The translations under genes and the position numbers were made by a program. From the NCBI RefSeq assembly GCF_964355755.1, contig NC_092670.1, positions 40,227,795 to 40,291,794 on the forward strand: 64,000 bases of DNA, written 5' to 3'. Of the stretch, positions 1 to 11,294 are shown piece after piece; the first letter of the stretch is position 1, and every line of letters starts with the position of its first letter. The notes under the pieces were generated by a model, which saw nothing but the letters and a program-made list of their open reading frames with translations, was not told the DNA's origin and did not search any database. This DNA is from Antedon mediterranea (taxonomy: Eukaryota > Echinodermata > Crinoidea > Comatulida > Antedonidae).

Positions 1-625
1 TGTAATGGGTTTTAGAACGTTATTTAACTGGTTCCCGTTGTAAAGTTCTTGGTTGCAAGCAAAATAATGTTTATTTGATGTGCCACTTGACCACCTTTTG
101 TGTAATTTTAACATTTTTTGGGAGTACAAATTCAGCAGAAATACGATGAATATAAAAATTACACTTTTTAATCTATTTTGAAATAAATGGTTATTATTCA
201 GCGTTTTGCAGCAGCGTTACAAGCCGCTAGATTTGAATTCATTTAGTTGTAAATTTATGTAGAAATATAGTTTACATAACAGTGATATAACACCACATAA
301 ATAATTCTAATAAAAGAACTTGTTATGGGTAATAACATCTTTATTTGAAGAAAATCTATATCAACTTTCAATACAAGAACACTCAGATTTCACTCAGATT
401 TCACTCTGTTTTAGTATTAATATTTAGCTACAGTACTAACTTTTTCAAATCCCAACAAGAGTACAAAAACAATAAAAGTTGAATGCAGAATGTCAGGACA
501 TAAGGTGACTTATGCACTAGATGTTATGATGAAAACTAAAGACAAATAAAATCAAACTTTGAATAAGCCATTTTTTGTTCCAAAAAATGTGACATAAAAT
601 GACATAGGTATTCAGCAAAGAATAA

Positions 626-725
626 CACATTTCAACCAGCTCCTGTACCACACATTTCAACCAGCTCCTGTACAACACATTTCAACCAGCTCCTCTACCA
701 CACATTTCAACCAGCTCCTGTACCA
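626..725. repeat. 25-bp tandem repeat, 4 copies
   Basis: CACATTTCAACCAGCTCCTG recurs at 626, 651, 676 and 701, a period of exactly 25 bp with few changes. Confidence 0.9.
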
Positions 726-819
726 CACAATTTCCCAAAAAACACCACCCCTTTTTCTGGCCAACCTCAATTCCCTTTCTACCAAGTGACTAAACAAACA
801 CATTATTAAAAAAAGATCA

Positions 820-959
820 GTTTGAACAGTGGTGTTGGCAGTACGCGGCGCCTCCCCACTTGATATTGATCTCATGGATGTTGAGGTATACATGGGTGGG
901 ATCACCCACTTGAGGGCACAGCTCATGGACCATTCCAATATCTTGGAGGGAGTGCTCAA
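820..959 (-). other. Possible coding segment of unknown identity
   Basis: A locally GC-richer patch in AT-rich surroundings. On the minus strand it reads HSLQDIGMVHELCPQVGDP, then THVYLNIHEINIKWGGAAYC, and stops at a TGA. Other frames are also open, so openness is weak evidence. A possible acceptor AG precedes it at about 954 and a minus-strand AATAAA lies near 345-350. I do not recognise the protein. It could be a terminal exon or part of an old mobile element. Confidence 0.25.
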
Positions 960-1100
960 ATTTTTTATTTTCCATGTTGAATTATGTTTATATATCGGAT
1001 GGGAAATGTAGGTTTATCTCGGTAAGCTAGACCGGAAATATACTAAAACATCTTTGCTATTTAGAATAATAATATGGTCAAACCAAAAACTGTTTTTTAC

Positions 1101-1184
1101 TGACACAATCCAATACAGTTGATATGAGTGACACAATCCAATACAGTTGATATGAATGACACAATTCAATACAGTTGACATGAA
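1101..1184. repeat. 28-bp tandem repeat, 3 copies
   Basis: TGACACAATCCAATACAGTT repeats with a 28-bp step; the third copy has two or three substitutions. Confidence 0.85.
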
Positions 1185-1354
1185 TGCAGTTTATTCTGTC
1201 TTTTATAATTTGTATCCTACCACACAGTTAGCTTTTGGCAATGACACAATTTACATAATGACATCTTTGATCACGTAACAACTCTTCTCAAATGAATTAA
1301 AAATGAATCTTTCATATTTTGTTTACTATAATAATAATAATAATATCCAAGATA

Positions 1355-1725
1355 TAGCGCCTAATGGGATTACCCTAGTGGAAATTGAAGGGGGATCCAC
1401 AGGATTGGGATTTCATATTAACGTAGTGGGATTTTATAGGGTAAGTGAAAAATCTCAATGGGATTATCTCAATGGGATTATCACAGTGGGATTATCTTTT
1501 CCAACTGAAATAATATGAAATCCCACTTGGATTACACCATCCTTCTGCGATGAATAAAATTCCCAGTATAAATCCCACTAAATTATAATAATAAAAAAAT
1601 CCCAGTTATATCCCAGTACCATCCCACAAGTTTTCGAAATCCTGTTTATGTGGGACAAAATCCCATTCCATCCCAGTACATCCCACTAGATTTTAAACTC
1701 CCACTCACGTATGTTGGACAAATCT
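1355..1725. repeat. GGGATT-rich region with mirror-strand halves
   Basis: Words such as GTGGGATT and ATGGGATT occur repeatedly on the plus strand from 1370 to 1500. Their complements (AATCCCA, ATCCCA) fill 1515-1720. The centre, about 1500-1535, reads as an imperfect hairpin. It looks like a degenerate foldback element. Confidence 0.5.
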
Positions 1726-1741
1726 CAGTTCATACTTTGTT

Positions 1742-1800
1742 ATGTACACAGCAATACATAGTACTTTGTTATGTACACAGCAATACATAGTAATATTTTG
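1742..1800. repeat. 29-bp direct duplication
   Basis: TACTTTGTTATGTACACAGC followed by AATACATAG appears twice back to back just before the 48-bp array. Confidence 0.8.
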
Positions 1801-1835
1801 TTTGAAAAACGGTTTAAATTACCGTCTGTTTATAA

Positions 1836-4238
1836 TTTGTATTTATTATATAATTTATATAATCTGGTGTAGTTATGTATCAATTTGTATTTATTATATA
1901 ATTTATGTAATCTGGTGTAGTTATGTATCAATTTGTATTTATTATATAATTTATGTAATCTGGTGTAGTTATGTATCAATTTGTATTTATTATATAATTT
2001 ATATAATCTGGTGTAGTTATGTATCAATTTGTATTTATTATATAATTTATATAATCTGGTGTAGTTATGTATCAATTTGTATTTATTATATAATTTATGT
2101 AATCTGGTGTAGTTATGTATCAATTTGTATTTATTACATAATTTATGTAATCTGGTGTAGTTATGTATCAATTTGTATTTATTATATAATTTATGTAATC
2201 TGGTGTAGTTATGTATCAATTTGTATTTATTATATAATTTATGTAATCTGGTGTAGTTATGTATCAATTTGTATTTATTATATAATTTATATAATCTGGT
2301 GTAGTTATGTATCAATTTGTATTTATTATATAATTTATGTAATCTGGTGTAGTTATGTATCAATTTGTATTTATTACATAATTTATGTAATCTGGTGTAG
2401 TTATGTATCAATTTGTATTTATTACATAATTTATGTAATCTGGTGTAGTTATGTATCAATTTGTATTTATTATATAATTTATGTAATCTGGTGTAGTTAT
2501 GTATCAATTTGTATTTATTATATAATTTATGTAATCTGGTGTAGTTATGTATCAATTTGTATTTATTATATAATTTATATAATCTGGTGTAGTTATGTAT
2601 CAATTTGTATTTATTATATAATTTATGTAATCTGGTGTAGTTATGTATCAATTTGTATTTATTATATAATTTATATAATCTGGTGTAGTTATGTATCAAT
2701 TTGTATTTATTACATAATTTATGTAATCTGGTGTAGTTATGTATCAATTTGTATTTATTATATAATTTATGTAATCTGGTGTAGTTATGTATCAATTTGT
2801 ATTTATTATATAATTTATGTAATCTGGTGTAGTTATGTATCAATTTGTATTTATTATATAATTTATGTAATCTGGTGTAGTTATGTATCAATTTGTATTT
2901 ATTATATAATTTATATAATCTGGTTTAGTTATGTATCAATTTGTATTTATTACATAATTTATGTAATCTGGTATAGTTATGTATCAATTTGTATTTATTA
3001 TATAATTTATATAATCTGGTGTAGTTATGTATCAATTTGTATTTATTATATAATTTATGTAATCTGGTGTAGTTATGTATCAATTTGTATTTATTACATA
3101 ATTTATGTAATCTGGTGTAGTTATGTATCAATTTGTATTTATTATATAATTTATGTAATCTGGTGTAGTTATGTATCAATTTGTATTTATTATATAATTT
3201 ATATAATCTGGTGTAGTTATGTATCAATTTGTATTTATTATATAATTTATGTAATCTGGTGTAGTTATGTATCAATTTGTATTTATTATATAATTTATAT
3301 AATCTGGTGTAGTTATGTATCAATTTGTATTTATTATATAATTTATGTAATCTGGTGTAGTTATGTATCAATTTGTATTTATTACATAATTTATGTAATC
3401 TGGTGTAGTTATGTATCAATTTGTATTTATTATATAATATATGTAATCTGGTGTAGTTATGTATCAATTTGTATTTATTATATAATTTATGTAATCTGGT
3501 GTAGTTATGTATCAATTTGTATTTATTATATAATTTATATAATCTGGTGTAGTTATGTATCAATTTGTATTTATTATATACTTTATGTAATCTGGTGTAG
3601 TTATGTATCAATTTGTATTTATTATATAATTTATGTAATCTGGTGTAGTTATGTATCAATTTGTATTTATTATATAATTTATATAATCTGGTGTAGTTAT
3701 GTATCAATTTGTATTTATTATATAATTTATGTAATCTGGTGTAGTTATGTATCAATTTGTATTTATTATATAATTTATATAATCTGGTGTAGTTATGTAT
3801 CAATTTGTATTCATTATATAATTTATGTAATCTGGTGTAGTTATGTATCAATTTGTATTTATTACATAATTTATGTAATCTGGTGTAGTTATGTATCAAT
3901 TTGTATTTATTATATAATATATGTAATCTGGTGTAGTTATGTATCAATTTGTATTTATTATATAATTTATGTAATCTGGTGTAGTTATGTATCAATTTGT
4001 ATTTATTATATAATTTATATAATCTGGTGTAGTTATGTATCAATTTGTATTTATTATATACTTTATGTAATCTGGTGTAGTTATGTATCAATTTGTATTT
4101 ATTATATAATTTATGTAATCTGGTGTAGTTATGTATCAATTTGTATTTATTATATAATTTATATAATCTGGTGTAGTTATGTATCAATTTGTATTTATTA
4201 TATACTTTATGTAATCTGGTGTAGTTATGTATCAATTT
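1836..4238. repeat. 48-bp minisatellite, about 50 copies
   Basis: The unit contains ATTTGTATTTATTATATAAT and CTGGTGTAGTTATGTATC. Because 48 is a multiple of 3, uninterrupted reading frames appear on both strands (16-residue repeats); these are by-products. Variation is concentrated at three positions (TATATAA/TATGTAA, TTATAT/TTACAT). Rare variants recur 480 bp apart (TAATATATG at 3434 and 3914; ATACTTTATG at 3577 and 4057), showing a ten-unit higher-order duplication. Confidence 0.97.
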
Positions 4239-4747
4239 AAACACTAATAAACAGAGTTTTTAACTATAGCTACTTGAAATTATCCAGATATCAACCATAG
4301 TTATTTACAATATGTAAATTTAATCTACAAGGATACAATATTTTGTTTTTTAAAAACTTTACGTAGGTGTACATCGTAACGTTTAATTAATTTCTGGTTG
4401 CATTATATCACTTAATTATTTGTTATTTATCACAACGTCAATGAGCTTTTAATTCAAATTACCCTGGTAAGTGGCGCAATAACAATTTTAAAGAGTAAAG
4501 TTGGTTATAAAATCGGTTAATAAAATATGTTTTTCTTTGTGCATTTAAATTAGGTTTAACATTCAAATTTAAATTTTAAGTAAAGCTTGATTATCTTTTG
4601 GAAGCAATGTTCTAGGGGCAATAAAAATGAATTGACCAATCACAATCATGTTGTCATTGATCAAAATTACCAACAATGTGTTTGTGTTGCGACCATCTGG
4701 TAACCAAGTTACAAAAATACCGCTTCTGTTAGCTGTACTGGGAGAAA

Positions 4748-4835
4748 CTCCCAAGGGTCCTTCCCCAAACTCCCAAGGGTCCTTCCTCAAACTCCCAAGT
4801 GTCCTTCCCCAAACTCCCAAGGGTCCTTCCCCAAA
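4748..4835. repeat. 22-bp tandem repeat, 4 copies
   Basis: CTCCCAAGGGTCCTTCCCCA starts at 4748, 4770, 4792 and 4814. Confidence 0.9.
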
Positions 4836-5120
4836 TCTCTTTTCAGAATTCATATATTTTTTTCTTAACTTGACTTAGTTGTATTGATTGATTGTCTGTT
4901 TGAAAAAGAATAAAATCATACAATATCAATCAAATTATTATCCAGTCTTCAATGAATTAGATTATATGGACATATTCACATGACTTTTAATCTTAACAGT
5001 TATCTATGTAATCTGATGGGTTACAGCTGGTTTACAGGTGTATTAAACAGATTATATGACATAACAATACCAAAGTACAGCTATACCTAACATGCACTAT
5101 ACATAATGGGTCACTACCGA

Positions 5121-5390
5121 GTGTGGGAAATCCTAAAATGTTGGAAATCCCAAAGTGTGGGAAGTCCCAAAGTGTGGGAAATCCCAAAGTGTGGGAAGTC
5201 CCAAAGTGTGGGAAATCCCAAAGTGTGGGAAACCCCAAAGTGTGGGAAATCCCAAAGTGTGGGAAGTCCCAAAGTGTGGGAAAACCCAAAGTGTGGGAAA
5301 TCCCTAAGTGTGGGAAGCCCAAAGTGTGGGAAATCCCAAAGCGTGGGAAGTCACAAAGTGTGGGAAAACCCAAAGTGTGGGAAATCCCAA
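5121..5390. repeat. 17-bp minisatellite with GGGAAATCCC core, 16 copies
   Basis: The unit is TGTGGGAAATCCCAAAG; many units alternate AAATCCC and AAGTCCC, a 34-bp dimer pattern. The core TGGGA-AA-TCCCA is an inverted repeat and fits the Rel/NF-kB site consensus. Long frames seen across it are by-products. Confidence 0.93.
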
Positions 5391-5616
5391 GTGGGTCAAC
5401 CTGATATTCTTTCATTGTATTTACAGTAACTGGTAACCACCTAATGACTAGGTTTAACAGAAGCTATGTTTATGTTTAGAGGGCATTGGTCTAAAACCAT
5501 AACTTAGTTTTTCCTTTTTTCATTTGGTTTTGTTTAAACAAGTCAAACAAAAGTAAGAAAGTACATCACTTAAAAAACTTGAAGACAGTAAATTTGATTA
5601 CTATAATGCTGATACT

Positions 5617-5940
5617 TTAAGCTCTGTCTCCACTATCAAACTTTATGTGACAAAAAATGTGATGTGCCCACATTCATTTTGATTCGCTGTAACTGTATTT
5701 TGTCTTTATGTCTTTTATGTGTAAACTGACTTTGGGGTTGGGTCAACCGGCTCAGCTACAGTGATTAAGTTCACTTAGGTTGACCCTGGTCTCTCCAATT
5801 TCAGTTTTTTTTTAATGTATATACTGAAATAGACCCAATAAATAATTTAATGAAATGACATGATGACATCATATTACTACCATATTTGGGCACATCACAC
5901 TTTTTTTGTTAAACTAGTTCGATAGTGTAGACAGATCTTA
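5617..5940. mobile_element. Palindromic MITE, split by an insertion
   Basis: Terminal arms are AAGCTCTGTCTCCACTATCA at the left and GATAGTGTAGACAGATCTTA at the right, flanked by TTAA on both sides. The inside is interrupted at about 5687-5857 by unrelated sequence that ends in an AATAAATAATT-like stretch, so a second element probably landed in it. Confidence 0.85.
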
Positions 5941-6447
5941 ACAAGAATTTCAGATATCAACCATTTTAAGAAAACAATTCAGATATTAAATTAAATTATA
6001 TTGATGACTTTTCACTTTACTCTACTCTGTATGCATTTACATTTGTTTATCTTAACTTACAATCATTAATATTGATTTTTATATTTATGCTAATTTCATT
6101 TTATTCATTCAAAAACTACGAGCAATCAACAATAGGTTTGATAAACTTAAAAAAAAATAATAGAAATGTAATTAAATGTAAATTTATAAAATTTTATTTG
6201 CTCAGTCATCAGCAAAACAAGTTGATGATATAAATAAAAATAACTTACAAAGACAGGACTGGCATTCACAATGCAGATGTTTATAAATGAAATTTATAGA
6301 TTTTTAAATTGTTGGTAACTTGATTGCTATCCTTGTGGGGCAGCATAAACTGCCTCAGGTATATTTTGATATTGTTTGTTGATTTTGTTTTTAATGGCTT
6401 ATTAAAAATTACTCATAATGGAATGCAACGTAGCAAATAATACATAG

Positions 6448-6720
6448 CTAAATTCGAAAAGTTGTATGAATCCGGTGAAAATCCACTGAAAACTGAATTG
6501 ATGAAATGAGAATAAAATAAAAATTCATACAATGAGAATAAAATAAAAATTCATACAATGATAGTAACATTTGGGCTGGATCCAGAGGAGAGCTAACATT
6601 TAATTTGAATGAACAATAGTAGGTTTTTGTTGAAAGATGGGTAGGAGGAAGGGAAAGCACATTTGAGCACACCCTCCTGAGATCCACCTGACCAGATAGA
6701 TACAGTAAAATTACAATGTA
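6448..6720. repeat. Short duplication in an otherwise plain stretch
   Basis: AATGAGAATAAAATAAAAAT followed by TCATAC occurs twice at about 6505-6556. An open minus-strand frame here has no recognisable domain or splice context, so no gene is called. 5941-6837 otherwise shows nothing supportable. Confidence 0.5.
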
Positions 6721-6837
6721 TGAGTTAGAAATATTTTTTTTGGTAAATAACCATGTATTCTTTAAATTTAGACAAAAAATGACAAATAATAAGAAAGTTT
6801 TACAGTATATAAATGATAAAAGTTTTAAAAGGGAATG

Positions 6838-7055
6838 TATAAAGTTCTGTCTTTTTAACTAGTTTGACAGTGTGATGTGTCCAAATATGGTAGTGATATG
6901 TCCAAATATGGTAGTGATATGACATCATCATGTCATATATGGGCACATCACATAAAGTTTGACAGTGTGATGTGTCCAAATATGGTAGTGATATGACATC
7001 ATCGTGTCATATATGGGCACATCACATAAAGTTTGATAGTGTAGACAGAGCTTTA
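6838..7055. mobile_element. Palindromic MITE, internally duplicated
   Basis: Same family as 12713-12876. The segment from TAGTTTGACAGTGTGATGTG to the ATGGGCACATCACATAAAG arm is present twice in tandem, ending in GTAGACAGAGCTTTAG. Confidence 0.8.
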
Positions 7056-7582
7056 GAATTAAGGTAAAAGAAAGAAGGTCAGACCTGCTACGGCAATTGT
7101 ACATTAATGATGGCCTGTCATAAAAACCATATTTCATAGTTTTAAACAATATTTACTGCATTTAGACTAACATAGATTTTATATTAAAAATAAAACATAA
7201 CATAAAAACTATTAAACCAAGAATATAACACATGCAACAGTATTCTTGAAATATGTTGTAAACAAAATCTGGTGTATTCCATAGTTTTAAGGAGAGAAAA
7301 TAATGTGCATCTAAAACTAATAGGATTGAGTTTATAATTGTCTGATGTTCTTTAACGACACATATAAATCATTGAATACAATAAATCTAGGCCAGAATTG
7401 ATAACAATTCAATTACCAGGGGATGTAGTTCATTTTATCATATTCAGCCTAGTTTAAAGTTAAACTATATGTCTCAAATAAGAACATTATTATTCTGTTT
7501 TCATTATTCTCTGCCCCAGATGATTTAGCAGCAACAATTGGAACATCCAGAAGGGACAACCTAAACACCTATAAACCTCCAT

Positions 7583-7791
7583 TTTTATCACATACTTTTA
7601 ATTTAGCATGTTGCTTATTATACTTCATATTCCATATATTCTAATATTGTAGATGAAAGGTAGAATCTTTCTGTTTCAAACTCTTTATAGTGATATACTT
7701 ACCTTCTTTCTATCACGTTCTTTTAATTTACAATTTTGTTATTATACTTTATATTTCCATATTCCAATATTATAGATAAAAGGTAGAATCT
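7583..7791. repeat. Diverged direct duplication of about 85-90 bp
   Basis: 7583-7671 and 7712-7791 share CTTTTAATTTA, TTATTATACTT, CCATAT and AAAGGTAGAATCT in the same order with indels. Confidence 0.6.
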
Positions 7792-7797
7792 ACTTTA

Positions 7798-7945
7798 AAC
7801 TTATATAGCCACAATCTAATGGTTTTCTATATTGTAAGACTGTATGCAACTTATATAGCCACGATCTAATGGTTTCCTATATTGTAAGACTGTATGCAAC
7901 TTATATAGCCACAATCTAATGGTTTCCTATATTGTAAGACTGTAT
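7798..7945. repeat. 50-bp minisatellite, left block (3 copies)
   Basis: Units carry CTTATATAGCCACRATCTAA and TGTAAGACTGTATGCAA. The block stops where a LINE fragment begins and resumes at 8728. Confidence 0.92.
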
Positions 7946-8727
7946 GATAATGATAATGATAAATGAAAACTTATATAGCGCCGGTATCCTCCACCCATGT
8001 GGCGCTCATGGCGCTTTGTGCATTAACAACGTGCGAGAACATCAGCGAATAGCGACGTCTTTAGGTTGGTCTTGAAACTGTTTAGACTAGTTGAGCATTT
8101 AACTGTTGCTGGTAAGCTGTTCCATACACTTGCGGCCGCAACGTAAAAAGATCTCTGACCCCACTGATTTTTCGCTCTACACTCTTGAAGAAGGTTTTGT
8201 GACAATGATCGTAGGCCTCTGCGGGATGATTCGTAACGATCCACAAGGTCAGATAAATAAGCAGGAGCACTGTCATTTAGGATCTTGAATACAAACAACG
8301 CAAGTTTGTACTTAATACGTTGTTGAACAGGCAACCAATGCAAATCCATCAGGACAGGAGTTATGTGAGCGTTTGATTTTGTATAAGTTACAATTCTAGC
8401 TGCCATATTTTGCAAGCGTTGCAAACGTTGTATTTGAGATTTTGGTATGCCAAACAACAAGGCATTACCAATGTCAATTTTAGAAGTGACAAATGAGTGT
8501 ACAATCAATTCAGCTGTTTTCTTGTTAAGATTACCGCGAATACGACCAAGGTTCCTAATCGATATGCATGCTGCTTTGGATACAGTTGTTATTTGTGCTT
8601 CCATAGTGAGATTACTATCCAGCATGATTCCCAGATTCCGAACCACCGATGAGGGAGCGATGTTAGAGTTTCCGATTCTGATATGTGTGATGTTGATTTT
8701 GGAGATGTTACATTTAGACCCGACGAT
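7946..8727 (-). mobile_element. CR1/L2-like LINE 3' fragment inside the 50-bp array
   Basis: The minus strand encodes the end of a non-LTR reverse transcriptase: RNLGIMLDSNLTMEAQI, SFVTSKIDIGNALLFGIP, LQRLQNMAARIV, LHWLPVQQRIKYKL and SAPAYLSDLV, then a stop at 8023. The 3' end has a GATAATGATAATGATAAAT tail (plus strand), typical of LINEs ending in short tandem repeats. The 5' part is missing, as in a truncated insertion. The frame is intact for about 235 codons, so it is fairly young. Confidence 0.9.
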
Positions 8728-9674
8728 AATAAACTTATATAGCCACAATCTAATGGTTTTCGATATTGAAAGACTGTATGCAACTTATATAGCCACGATC
8801 TAATGGTTTCCTATATTGTAAGACTGTATGCAACTTATATAGCCACGATCTAATGGTTTCCTATATTGTAAGACTGTATGCAACTTATATAGCCACAATC
8901 TAATAGTTTTCTATATTGTAAGACTGTATGCAACTTATATAGCCACGATCTAATGGTTTCCTATATTGTAAGACTGTATGCAACTTATATAGCCACAATC
9001 TAATAGTTTTCTATATTGTAAGACTGTATGCAACTTATATAGCCACGATCTAATGGTTTCCTATATTGTAAGACTGTATGCAACTTATATAGCCACAATC
9101 TAATAGTTTCCTATATTGTAAGACTGTATGCAACTTATATAGCCACAATCTAATGGTTTCCTATATTGTAAGACTGTATGCAACTTATATAGCCACAATC
9201 TAATGGTTTCCTATATTGTAAGACTGTATGCAACTTATATAGCCACAATCTAATGGTTTCCTATATTGTAAGACTGTATGCAACTTATATAGCCACGATC
9301 TAATGGTTTCCTATATTGTAAGACTGTATGCAACTTATATAGCCACAATCTAATGGTTTCCTATATTGTAAGACTGTATGCAACTTATATAGCCACAATC
9401 TAATGGTTTCCTATATTGTAAGACTGTATGCAACTTATATAGCCACAATCTAATGGTTTCCTATATTGTAAGACTGTATGCAACTTATATAGCCACAATC
9501 TAATGGTTTCCTATATTGTAAGACTGTATGCAACTTATATAGCCACGATCTAATGGTTTCCTATATTGTAAGACTGTATGCAACTTATATAGCCACAATC
9601 TAATGGTTTTCTATATTGTAAGACTGTATGCAACTTATATAGCCACAATCTAATGGTTTTCTATATTGTAAGAC
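8728..9674. repeat. 50-bp minisatellite, right block (about 19 copies)
   Basis: Continuation of the array at 7798. Units differ mainly at CACGATC/CACAATC and AATGG/AATAG. A last scrap, TAAGACTGTATGCAACTTAT, lies at 10812-10831 beyond the next LINE. Confidence 0.95.
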
Positions 9675-10800
9675 ACATATGATGATATAATGATTGAACA
9701 GTTGTGGGGTAATAAGTTAATACAACTTAAAAACCAATCACTATTTTATAAACATTGGATTGAATGTGGCATTATTTTAGTGAAGGATATTATAAAAGAA
9801 AATAGATTCATAACTTCAAAAGAATTATTGGTAAAATTAAATTACAAAGCAAACTGGTTAAATGAATACATGTGCTTATTAAAAACGATACCAATACAAT
9901 GGAAAACTACAATCAAATACGAGAAAAATTGTTATTATAATATAACAGAAAATGTCATTAAGAATAGATATAAGGACATCACAACAAAGAGTATTTATCT
10001 CTGTTTTGTGGAGGAAATTTTTGTCCCTCCGGTTTGTCAAGGAAAATGGGAAAAATATTTTGATAATTTGAATATTGATTGGAAGTCATGTTGGTTATCT
10101 AAAGTTTGTAAAATGAAAGATAAAAAATTAATACACTTTAATTACAAACTGTTAAATAGAATTTTAGCAACAAACAAAAGGTTGTTTATCTGCAAACTAA
10201 AAGATACTAATAATATGTGGTAGATGATTTTATATATACATTTGCTGCTTTCACGGTTTATAAACAAAAGATACTGGCTGATGTTACAAATAAAAGTTAT
10301 TTTAATTTATGGAAATCTTTTAAACAAGGAATTCTATTCAGAATGGAATGTGATATAGTGTATAAAAGAGAAGAAAGCATAAACAAATGGGAAAAAGTAA
10401 AAAATATTATTTTAGCAATGTAAAAATGTATAATTGTTAAACAATACAGGCTAAAAACACGAGAAAATATTATTACGACACAATACTTAATGTTCTTTAA
10501 TGTTTTTTTTACCTTACTAGTTTTATTTACTGGTGGTATATGAGTTACAGTATATTTTATTTTGTGATGATCTAATGGCAATTGTGAACCTATATTATAT
10601 GATGTATATTTTTATATAACTTTTGTCTATATTTTTAAATGCTTTAACTTTTTATAAAAATACTCAAAATAAGAAAAATAAAAAAAAAGAACTTTAAGCT
10701 GCAAAGATAATTTTCTACTGAAACAAAATTGATTGATTATTGTAACAATTGTAAAGAATGAAATAAAAGTGAGTGAATCTCACAAAAGACAACAAAAAAA
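9675..10800 (+). mobile_element. L1/Tx1-like LINE ORF2 C-terminal fragment, copy 1
   Basis: An open frame at 9690-10223 has LINE ORF2 C-terminal features (WEKYFDNLNIDW, LSKVCKMKDKKLIHFNYK, NRILATNKRLF). It is cut by an internal deletion of about 150 bp that removes the CxxC...HxxxxC knuckle seen in copy 2 (60801-61688); the remaining tail is in another frame at 10217-10423. The 3' end is A-rich. The flanks TATTGTAAG at 9662 and 10801 look like a target-site duplication taken from the 50-bp array. Confidence 0.85.
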
Positions 10801-10949
10801 ATATTGTAAGAGTAAGACTGTATGCAACTTATATTCTTACGTACCACCATATCATTCGTTTTTTGTTTTATTCAGTACGATAAAAAAAAAATATGAGAAT
10901 GACCCATAAAACTGAACCAGGTTATTTCCAATGTGGTCATTTTAAACTA

Positions 10950-11047
10950 GTGTGATATTAGCAAATATGGTAGTGATATTAGCAAATATGGTAGTGATAT
11001 TACCAAATATGGTAGTGATATTTATCAAATATGGTAGTGATACTGAT
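10950..11047. mobile_element. Degenerate MITE with amplified core word
   Basis: CAAATATGGTAGTGATATT is repeated four times after AAACTAGTGTGATATTAGC. Outer arms are missing. Confidence 0.6.
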
Positions 11048-11196
11048 ATTCAGGGAAAAATTTCATTTAAAAATTTTGTTTAGCAATATTGCTAATCAAA
11101 CTGATTTTTAAGTCAAGGAACATATGTTTGTATTGTATTTGCAATAAGAAGGTTTGTATAGCTTTTTGCTATGCTACACTGGTAAAAATGTTCCAT

Positions 11197-11294
11197 ATTA
11201 CCAAATATGGTAGTAATATGACATCATCATGTCCATATAAGGGCACATCACATTTTTTTGTCACATAAAGTTTGATAGTGTAGACAGAGCTTAA
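11197..11294. mobile_element. Palindromic MITE, left part lost
   Basis: Runs from ACCAAATATGGTAGTAATAT to a complete right arm GATAGTGTAGACAGAGCTTA followed by A, giving TTAA. Confidence 0.8.

Noticed and set aside
1742-4244. Long open frames of 832, 439 and 353 codons on both strands
   Set aside because: By-products of a 48-bp unit divisible by 3; both strands open at once, low-complexity composition.
4569-5429. Frames of 76-127 codons over the 22-bp and 17-bp repeats
   Set aside because: Repeat by-products with overlapping frames on both strands.
6448-6687. 79-codon minus-strand frame
   Set aside because: Contains an internal tandem duplication and no domain, acceptor or donor pattern.
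8082-8803. Plus-strand and alternative-frame ORFs of 60-118 codons
   Set aside because: Shadows of the minus-strand LINE reverse transcriptase fragment.
7798-9674. CRISPR-like regular repeats (also the other arrays)
   Set aside because: Units are contiguous with no unique spacers and the sequence is eukaryotic.
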